From Symsagittifera roscoffensis (taxonomy: Eukaryota; Xenacoelomorpha; Acoela; Convolutidae), in assembly GCF_963678635.1 (NCBI RefSeq), contig NC_087066.1, positions 43,885,624 to 43,949,623 on the forward strand: a DNA stretch of 64,000 nt, read 5' to 3'. Both the position numbers and the translations under genes were made by a program. This document shows positions 46,514 through 55,900 of the stretch, piece after piece; within the stretch, counting starts at the first letter, position 1; every line of letters starts with the position of its first letter. The notes beneath the pieces are model-generated. The model was not told where the DNA came from. It was given only the letters and a program-made list of their open reading frames with translations, and did no database searches.

Positions 46514-49439
46514 TTCCCGATTCGTTTCCCTCTGCTATTAGGATCAAGACCGCGTACACGAATTGTAGGGCGGGTGGCATATTCGCGTATCCAGTGGATG
46601 TGGTGAACACCACCTTCGTCTTGGATCCAAATCTCGAGACAACATTCTCTTGCACTTCATTCATTGCTGCAAACAACGTCTGAATGGCTTCCCATATCTT
46701 CCTCGATGTCGGTTCATTGCCCTTCAGCTGCTCAAGAAGTCCCGTCGCGTGCAGATGGTCATTCATTCCTGCAAACAATAGCAGCTCAGGCTCACAGGGC
46801 AACTCTGACTTTATTGCCACCACTAGAGTTAACATCTGGTTTAGTTCAGCTCCTGGAAAAGAGTATATCAGAGTCTCCGGCCAGAACAACTTAGGAGACG
46901 TCCCTTCGAAGTCTGATCCCGCCACAATGACTACCCTCGCAGCAGCTGGATCTGCTCTATCGTAAACTGCCAAGGTTTTGGCCAGCTGGGTGCTCCCACA
47001 GGGCTTCCCGTACCTGGGATCTTCCGCCAATTTCGAGCCTTCGTAAGCGGCATCTGGCAATTCCATTCCCTCCGGATTCAGCAGCTTGTCCACCACCTTC
47101 AACTGTGCCGGGGTCGCCAACCTGATCCTGGCGATGCTCGTTCGGTGTTTGGGGGGTTCTGCTATGAGTCCAGGACTCCCCAGCAGCTTGAGAGGTCTGT
47201 AGTTGATGGGTCCCATGATCGCTTTTGTGGGAATTCCGGTCAGGTCCGCGGTCTCCATCAGTTTTGTTCTCGAGAAGTGCCCCTCATGAGCTTTCAACCA
47301 GTCCACGCAATGATGTCTGTTTAAGTCTTCGTGCGACACTCGTTCAATACCCAGAGTCTCCGCCAATTCCCGCCTGCATTCCAAACCCTCCAGGTCCAGT
47401 TCTTTCACCTTCTCAGGATATCTCAAGCGGGCGGTCTCCATAGGCCTCTTTTCCCGCTTGCTCTCTGCCACTACCACTGAGGATATCGCCGAGCCTGGAG
47501 GTGTTGATGACGTCACCTCCTCAGACTCCATCGGCGTGGTACTCTGCATTCTGGCCTGGTTGCTCCTCGAGCCGTCTCTAGTGTCGACCCTCGGTCCCAA
47601 GCGACCAGACAAGGCCCTTGAGGCAAGGAATGGTGGGTTCGGAGGTGGCCCTAATGTGAATTGGGCTGTCTCTAGCAGATCCGCCTCTAGCGTGTTTATG
47701 TGTCCTTGAAAGACGTCATTCAGCCACTCTGCTCCCCTCGGTCTATCGAAATGGATTCCATCATTGGAGGTGTCCTCAGGGAATCCCGCGTGCTCCATGC
47801 GCTCCGCCACGTCCAACAGTCCGACGGGGAGCACACTCTTCCGGTGGATTTCTCGGATCACCCTGTTTAGGTTCCGCACCTTCTCGTTCATCTCCATGGC
47901 GTGCTGATCGAACATCATGTTGTAAGGGACAGTACATACTGTCAACAGGATGGGGTCCATCTGGATCCTCAGCTCCTCAAGAAGGCAGCTCATCTTGTCG
48001 TGCAGCCTCGTTATTTTCCTCGCTTCTCCCCTTGATACATCGTTAGTCCCGATCATCAGGGTCACCGTGTACACTTTAGTCATCCCTAGCATCTCAAGCG
48101 TTGCCAACATCTGTGGCGTGGCAGCTCCAGCGAAACTCAAGATTCCTGTCTGCCAGTGCGATTGGATCCGGGTCAACACCCGCACCAGGCTGTCCCCTAT
48201 GATTAGGTGGACCGCACCTTCTGGCACACGGGGTGGCGCAAGATATTCCACCCAGGCTGCATCATGAAAGCAGTCCCTCCTGGCTTTCTGTTCCGCATTC
48301 CAATTCAGCCGATTGTGCCTGTGGTACCTCTTCTCTGTGTTTTTCTTATAACTCGAGATCACGACGCTCCTGACCGGTTGTTCCCTCCAAGTTGGGGGAA
48401 GCTCCGGTCTTGCCGAACTTTCACGACTTCTCTGCCGCAATTTCTCGCCCAGCTCCTTCAGACGCGATGAGCCGCCGCTCATCTGACTGTCACTCGAGGT
48501 CGAGATTGGGGTATAACCCGGCAGCACCACATCCATCAGTGGGCGTATGGGTTGCGTCTCTAGGCTACGCAAGGAGGACGTTGCTTCATTAGGTATCCAG
48601 ACTTCCAATCCCTCACTCATGTGTTCTCGGGCCTCGCGGTCAAGGTTGAACCGTCCTCTTGCCCTGAGGGCTTCATCCACTTCCATGCGTGACTCTGGCC
48701 TCGAGCTGGTAACCACTCGCTCCTTTTGCCTGGCTCCCTTCTGTGCGTCAAGTTCGCGTTGTCGTTGTTCTATTCTCTCCAACTCCGACTTCAGTTGTTC
48801 ACAATTCGCGGCATTCTCCCGCACCCTTAGCTCCTGCTCATGTTCAGCCTTTAGCATCTCAAGCAACCTCAGAGTCTGATCTCGCTCGTTGACCGCCTGG
48901 TCCCTTTCCAGCTGAACCTTCTCCCGATCCAGCTTTGCCTGATCCCGATCGAGGTTCGCCTTATTCCTTTCCTTCTGCGTCTTCTCGAGCTCTTTCTTTA
49001 GAACACCAAGATCCGGATATGCCTCGGTCGTCTGTTGTGCTCGCGTCATCGATAGCACTTTACTCGAGCTCTGGCCTGTAGATCTTGCTGTTGGCCTAGT
49101 TGGTAGTGGGAATTCCCCTGCGCCATATTCGGTATTGTTACTCAGGCCAGGATTCCTTGCCAAGTCAAAACCCCTTACTCCTCCATCCACATTCCAAGAC
49201 AACCATCTGGTCTGTTCTTGGTTTGATATTCCCTCGGTGGTGTAGCCGACCATCAAGACAGCCTCCGTCGCAGACTCCCTGCATTCACCCTGGTCTTCCA
49301 ACTGGAGGATGGCATTCAGCATTACCGCCATTCTCTCGTCTATTTGGGTATAATCCAGGTCCCTCAGGCGTCTGTACAGCTCATCAAGAGTAGGCTTCTT
49401 CAGGGCCGCCGGCATAGGTTTCCAGAATCTGTCTGCCAT
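46356..49439 (-). CDS. Element 2 ORF2 N-terminal part: SGNH hydrolase and second SGNH-like domain (1,027 codons)
   Basis: Starts at the ATG at 49439. A helical N-terminal domain (1-100) carries TLDELYRRLRDLDY and EAVLMVGYT, shared with element 1. A long coiled coil (about 150-245) is rich in Lys, Glu, Arg and Gln with repeated LDRDQ. An SGNH/GDSL hydrolase domain (about 405-580) has GDS (S417), FAGA, IGTND (N466) and DGIH (D560, H563), the full catalytic set of this esterase family. A Pro/Ser linker follows, then a second domain (about 835-940) with VAGSD, FPGA and FAGMNDHL (N893), which looks like a degenerate SGNH fold. The final 50 residues are out of frame. Esterase domains are known from CR1 LINE ORF1; the substrate here is unknown. 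Confidence 0.85.
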   Translation of the reverse strand: MADRFWKPMPAALKKPTLDELYRRLRDLDYTQIDERMAVMLNAILQLEDQGECRESATEAVLMVGYTTEGISNQEQTRWLSWNVDGGVRGFDLARNPGLSNNTEYGAGEFPLPTRPTARSTGQSSSKVLSMTRAQQTTEAYPDLGVLKKELEKTQKERNKANLDRDQAKLDREKVQLERDQAVNERDQTLRLLEMLKAEHEQELRVRENAANCEQLKSELERIEQRQRELDAQKGARQKERVVTSSRPESRMEVDEALRARGRFNLDREAREHMSEGLEVWIPNEATSSLRSLETQPIRPLMDVVLPGYTPISTSSDSQMSGGSSRLKELGEKLRQRSRESSARPELPPTWREQPVRSVVISSYKKNTEKRYHRHNRLNWNAEQKARRDCFHDAAWVEYLAPPRVPEGAVHLIIGDSLVRVLTRIQSHWQTGILSFAGAATPQMLATLEMLGMTKVYTVTLMIGTNDVSRGEARKITRLHDKMSCLLEELRIQMDPILLTVCTVPYNMMFDQHAMEMNEKVRNLNRVIREIHRKSVLPVGLLDVAERMEHAGFPEDTSNDGIHFDRPRGAEWLNDVFQGHINTLEADLLETAQFTLGPPPNPPFLASRALSGRLGPRVDTRDGSRSNQARMQSTTPMESEEVTSSTPPGSAISSVVVAESKREKRPMETARLRYPEKVKELDLEGLECRRELAETLGIERVSHEDLNRHHCVDWLKAHEGHFSRTKLMETADLTGIPTKAIMGPINYRPLKLLGSPGLIAEPPKHRTSIARIRLATPAQLKVVDKLLNPEGMELPDAAYEGSKLAEDPRYGKPCGSTQLAKTLAVYDRADPAAARVVIVAGSDFEGTSPKLFWPETLIYSFPGAELNQMLTLVVAIKSELPCEPELLLFAGMNDHLHATGLLEQLKGNEPTSRKIWEAIQTLFAAMNEVQENVVSRFGSKTKVVFTTSTGYANMPPALQFVYAVLILIAEGNESGIGAIEPEAPQVRIGSGMGGHISCTEGLLWISRHPDRIGRGALARDIELCQTT

Positions 49440-49981
49440 TCTTGTGACTTCGGGATGTATTCAAGTATGTATTAACCAGCTCAAGAATTAAGTTACCGAT
49501 TCGAGTATGTATTAACCAGCTCAAGAATTACCTTACCGACTCAAGTATGTATTACCCAACTCAAGAATTCTCTAGAAATGTTCCCTTGCAAATACTTGCT
49601 GTAGGTGTCGATTATCGCGAGTTCAATCAAGATTTCTCTTTCTGTCTCTCGCTTGAGTATAGTTGGATTTTCAACTTTGTTTTTCAAACTTGATCTGAAA
49701 ACAGAAACCACATTAAGACTTAACATGTCATGCTCCTAACCTAGAAACCCCCCTTTTACCAGTATGGTTAAAATCTTATCATTCTCATTTCACTTAAAAC
49801 TATTCAATTGGAATTTTCCTTAAAAGCATGCAGATTCATTTTATGTTTTAGCACCGTTAATTCTTCTAAAATTCAATTGTCATGCCAATCGCGTCTTAAG
49901 ATCCCTTTACCTGTGCCGCACCCCAGTACCTAACTCAAGACTCCTCCCTCACGCCCAACTCGAGACCCCCGTGTGCCCAAC
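49440..49981 (-). other. Gap between element 2 pol and ORF2
   Basis: About 540 bp without a credible gene. A 40-bp repeat (TCAAGTATGTATTAACCAGC and following) occurs 2.75 times at 49461-49570. CTCAAG or CTCGAG hexamers are frequent. This would be the place for a splice acceptor or an internal start for ORF2. Confidence 0.6.
49461..49570. repeat. 40-bp tandem repeat, 2.75 copies
   Basis: Units start at 49461, 49501 and 49541 with period 40; the third is partial. Each contains GTATGTATTA and CTCAAGAATT. Confidence 0.88.
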
Positions 49982-52900
49982 TCAGGCGATGCTCAAGTAG
50001 TATTTCTTGTGAAGATACACCATTATCTCAGTTTCCGCAAAGACTACGTGTAGGATAGCGTACAATTCCCTTGAGCTCAGTTTGCCCCTGTTTGGGTCAT
50101 AAACCGGCATCGAGACCTCCGTTATTCCTCTTTCAATCATGAAGTCTCGTAGTCTTGTTAGTGCCAACATCACGTGTTCGGGATTGATTGTGTTCCTGTC
50201 ATTGACCCTCGTCACTAGGAAGCACAGATATTTGCCCGGGACTTGTGCTACTGATGGTGGAAGCGCTGCCATCCCTCCCAGTCCTGGCCTCTGTCTGAAT
50301 AGAAACTCCACGTTCTGGTACTCTCTTTTGAAGTCAGCTTCCAATCTTGATTTGAAACTCATGTCCGCCGTGATGCAGATCGCGCTAGTCCTGTTTGACA
50401 GGATGAAGTCGCTATCCGTTATCATGATGTTTTCCGAGTACTCATTGGGTATTTCAAATTTCGTTTTGAAATTCCGACCTATGGTAGGCTCTGGCTCTTC
50501 TTCCTCCAGTTCCAATTCGCTTGTTTCTCTCACTTCCTTGAGCTTCTTTATCATCAAATTTTCGGTGTGGGTAAGTCCTACCCCCACTCCCCGGACAAAA
50601 ATATTTATCGACGTCCCCGTCGATGTTGTCGGGTCTGAATTGTCCTGAGGAATGTCCAGTGGCCTGTCTGTTGCCGTCCATCCGAAAAGAGGGTCCTCTT
50701 CTTTCATGTAATTTGCCGCTGATACATCGACTTGTTGAATGCTTTGTCCTTCGCGGCTCTCGTCTTTGACATCGCGCATCCACTCTAGTATCCTCAAGTT
50801 CGTATTCTCCCTCCTCTCTATCTCACTCTGTTCGAGATCCGTCTCCAGTTCCGGCGTCGAGTAGTCTTCCTGCGGATAGTGTCCACCATCGTCAATGACC
50901 TGCCATTCCTCTTCGGCTTCCAGTTCGCCTGTACTCAGTAGTTCCTCGCCCAATTTGTCTGGCTGTATCTTATCAATCAAGAAGTCATCCCCGTATCTGT
51001 TGTACCTCATGCCGGTCCGTTTACGATTGCCAGTCCTGGTTCCCGATGGTATTGGTCGATCTGGCTCCATCCACTTCGGCGCCTCATCTTGCTCCGGGTC
51101 GTTCCAGTCTTCTTCTACAAACGATCCTGCTTCAGACTCCACTTCTATCTTTTCATTGTCGTCCAAACTCAAGTTCTCATTACCATCATTCTTCTCTCTG
51201 GTGCCTCTTTCATTCACTTCACACGCTGGCTCTACCACCAGGTACTCAAGACCCTCCATGTCCTTCGGTATGCACCAATCCTCCGGGGACGGAACGTGAG
51301 GCTTCAGATTTTCATAATGTGCCGCTCGCCCAGTACTCAAGCGATAGAACCGTCCTTGTTGATGGACTTCCGTTATCATGAATGGTCCCCTCCACTTCTT
51401 GAGTAGTTTCTTTGTTCCCTTGGGCGGTATGACATTTTGGAAGACCCACACATATTGGCCCACTTCATATGGCTTTGCTTGTAATATTTTTTCGTCATAT
51501 TTTCTGCGTTGCCTCATTTGCGCCTGCGCGGTGTTCCTCCTGCATAGCTCGTTTAACTCCTGTTGTCTTTTGATCGCTTCTTTCACGTACGCCTGAGGCG
51601 ACGTCCTTTTCCCTTCGTATTCCGGGTGAAAGAATGTCAGAGGCATTGCTCTCTCCCTACCCGTCAACATCATGAAGGGACTGATGCCCGTCGTTGAGTG
51701 CTGTGTACTGTTGTAGGCCCCTACTACCTGTGGCTGGTATTTATCCCAATCCGTCATGTATCTTGAGCAGTACACCCTTAACATGTTGACCAGTGTCCTG
51801 TTCTGTCTCTCTACCAACCCGTTGGTCTGTGGATGGTAGGTTGTCGAGTGTGCTTGAGCAATGTGCGATCTCCTCATCAATTCTTTTGTCAAGTCCCCCA
51901 CAAAAGTTTTGCCGTTGTCCGACTGGAAAGTCATTGGACAACCATACCGCGATATCCAATGCGTTATCAGATGATCACATGTCTCCTCGGCCGAGGCTGT
52001 CTGGCACGGAACCGCTTCCGCCAACTTTGTGAAGTGATCTATTATAACCAATATCTGGTTATATCCCGACTCCGTCATGCAGATTTTTTGATGGTCTATC
52101 TGCACCACTTCATTGAATTCTGAGCTCTCGACGGACTTGAGGGGAAACTTCATCTTCCTTGGGTCCTTTACCTGGAGGCATGCCAGGCAGGCATTCACCC
52201 ATCTCTCGCAAGCTTTTCTCATCCCTGGCCAATCAAACCTGTGAAGTATCCTTTGTTGTACTTTGTCTATCCCCTGCTGCCCCATCTGGTCGTGCGATCT
52301 GAAAAGCACCTCCGTTTGATACAACTGTGGCAGTATGATGAGGTTGTGTTTGTGTATTATCTTCTCCTCATCTTTCCTCTTGCATGCTACCACCCCATCA
52401 GCTGTGTGATAGAGTAAGTCTTTCTTTTCTTTGTAGAACTGGCTCAAGATCTTATAGCTGTCTTCCTCGAGTTCCCCCTTCTCCTTGACCCCCGACTGGA
52501 TCCATTTGGAGAAGTTATTTGTCATTTTGTCATTCTTTTGGGCTCTTATTAGGTCTGACAGCCTGTATCTCGCCTTGACATGCTCCTTTAGCGCCATGAT
52601 CTGTCCATTCATCTCACCAGGGTTGTGGATGTCATCACTCAGCTTCACGCATATCATCCTTTTCACGATTTTCATATCATCTTCTGGCACCAGATTCGTT
52701 CTGACGTTTGAGTTGCATGATAGTTCCCTGAATGGCTTCCTTGAAACCGCAATTTTCTCAAGTTCCTCACCACCTCGTAGCTCCTGTATGTCTAGATTGT
52801 ACGTTCCTGAAGATGGATCCGTCTGTAACTCCCTGTCGTGTTGCCTTGTCTTCTCTTCCGCCAATATCATGCACAGACTGTCTTGGTTTTCGCTGCTCTC

Positions 52901-55900
52901 ATCCGAGTCTTCATCCCATTCTTCACGCTCCCCGGACAATTTTCCTTCTCCGGTTTCTTCTTCCGTGAACATGGAACACTCCCCGGACTCTTGACCTAGT
53001 CCCAGGTGTTCAATATCTTCTTTGAACGTCATTTTCTTTTTCCTAACCTTGGTCTGCTCCAGAATGTTTTCGGGGATCTTATCAACTAGTGACCGCACGA
53101 CATCTTTGCTGTCAGTGACGCTTCCTCTTGAGGAGTCAGTATCGTTCACTGTCTCTTTTCTCCGAAGTATAGTGACTTCCGGTTCCTCTTGACCCTTCTC
53201 TTGGATCACGGGCTTATGATCTGATAGTTTCTCGAGCAACCTCATTAAATCATCATCTATCTGTGCAGTTCCTGCTTCTACCTGGTTAAGATCATAGCCT
53301 TTTGCCTTGAGCGTCTCCTTCACGATCTTCGACTTGAGTATTATCTCTATTGGAATCCTTTTGCTCTTCTTCAAGATGGTCTTCTCTGGAGGTTTTTTAG
53401 GTAATTCAGGATGATCTTCTATCGGTTTGCCTGGTTTGTCCAGCCATCTCGTGAGTGGAAGACTGTCGTACGTTTCCTTGTCCATGAAGGAGAAGCCATC
53501 TTTGATTTCAGGTCTGTCTGCCTCTCTTTGCTCTTGTCTCTCATAGAACTCCGTCTTCTTACTCAAGCTGTCGGCATTCTGATGTTTATCTCGTGTTCTA
53601 TGCTCAATTATCATGTTGTATCCATCCAGGCGAACTATCCACCTCCCAATGTAACTTTGGTCCATTGAGTACGTTTTCAGCCAGCTCAGTGCTCGATTGT
53701 CGACTCGCAACTTGAATGGCTCACTGCCCAGGTATGCCCTGTATTTCTCGACAAAGGTAACCACCGCGAACATCTCTGCTTTTGGTGCTCCGTACTTCAT
53801 TTCCGTGTCACTCAGGACTTTGCTCCCGTACGCTATTGGTCTCAAGACTGTCTTCCCATTCCATTCTTGTTCTTGGTGGAGAATCCCAGAAATCGCGACT
53901 ACCGACGCATCCGTGTCCAGCACGTACATCCCTTTCTCAGTCGGCATACCCAGTACTGGTGCCTCACATAGCTCTTTCTTTATTCTCTGGAATGACTCTT
54001 CTGCTGCGTTGTTCCACGTGAACTTCTTGCCCTTGTGTCTCATTAATTGTTGCATCGGGTATACCTTGTCTGCATAGCCTTTGATGAACTCTCTATAATA
54101 GTTAGCGAAACCCAGGAAGCTCATCAACTGGTGCTCTGTCTTCGGTGATTTCCAGGTCAGGACTGCTTCCACGGCGTCCGTATCAGGTCTGATGCCGTGC
54201 TTGTCTACCATCCTGCCCAAGTATTTTATTGAGTCCTTGAGTATCTCGCACTTTGATGGTTTACACTTTAGCCCCGACCTCTTCATGCATGCAAACACTT
54301 CGTCAAGTCTCTCAATGTGGTCTTCCAGTGTTGGCGTCGCTATTACCACGTCATCCACGTAGCACATTACCAGGTTGCCATACTTCTTCGTCACGCCTAT
54401 CAGCGCGTGTGCCATCAACCGCTGAAACGTGGCTGTGGCATTGCAAAGTCCAAACGGCATCCGTTTCCATTGAAACAGACCCAACTCGCAGGCAAACCCT
54501 GTCTTGTCCCTGTCCTGCTTCCTTAGTGGTACTTGCCAAAAGGCCGAGCCTAAATCAAGAGTCGTAAAAAATTTTGCATCACCTATTTTCGAGAGGCTCT
54601 CATCAATCCTAGGTATGGGATAGGCATCCTTCACCGTGACGGAGTTCAGGTATCGAAAATCACAACAAAACCTCAACTGGTCGCCTTTCTTTTTGGCCAT
54701 CACTACTCCACACGCCCAGGGTGACTTGGATGGTTCTATCATGTCATACTCTAGTAACGTCTCGATTTCTTTTCTACACGCGTCCGATTTGTGTGGGGTC
54801 ATGCGCCTCGCCCCCTCCCTGTGTGGTACCGCGTTTTCCTCAAGTTCTATTTCATGCTCAACGAAATTACAACAGCCGATATCCGCCTTATGCCTCGAAA
54901 AAACTTCCTCGTTCCGCTCTAGTACGTCCTTGATGGCTTCGAGCTGTTCATCTTTCAGTTTGCCCCTCAAATGTTCAATCTCCGGCAGAACCGGTTTTTC
55001 ATTTTGCATTTCATCTAGTGTGGGTCGCTCTGGAAATATCGAACAGCTCGACAGCCCATCATCCGTTTCTGACTTAAGTGATTTAATAAGACCTGAAGAA
55101 TCTTTTATTTTCTGCAATCGTCTCAAGATACAAATTTTGTCCCTGTGATTGGGTTTTGAGTTCTCGATCGTTTCATATCGAGTTTTAACCGGTAAAGCAT
55201 ATCCCAGTTTCCTCCCTCTCTGTATCGTGATCGGTATATCAAGGGTATTCAACAAGACACTGACGCAGAGGCCGCTCTTCGTTATCGAGAAGGATCTTCC
55301 TAAAACAGCAGCAATTTGACTATTAGGATTCGGAACTACACACACTTGCTTGTTGTCACTTAGTTCATTGTAATTTTTCATCCTCAAGCCTACGATTGCC
55401 GCTTCATTCGCTTTTAGCCTCACCCTCCTCCTCAAGAATACCGGTGCTTTGTTTTCATTTGCCATTATTAAATTTACCGGTTTGATTGCGTACCTCCTAT
55501 CCGGGTTCCGTATCCTGAACATTGCGTTATTTAGATCAATCGTTACGTCGAAATTCCTGATGAAGTCTCTGCCCAAAATGAATTGGTCAGATTCATCTAG
55601 GTTTTCTACCACGATAAAGCTCATCCACAGGTTACGTTCCCCCAAGTTGAGGGCTATTATCGGCGTCCTGCCCAGCACCCGAAGGGCCCCTTTGTTTGCT
55701 GCTGACAGCCGTATTCTCGAGTCTATCAAGTCACCTTTGTCAAAGCCCATCCGCTCCCAAGTTTCGATTGGTATGACGCTCAAGACTGCTCCCGTATCAA
55801 GTAACCCACGTAGTTGAGTCTTTTTGCCACTTATGTCTAGCACGTGCCCTGTCACATCTGCCTCTGTCCCGATGTGCATCGCATCTTCTTCAAGCATAGC

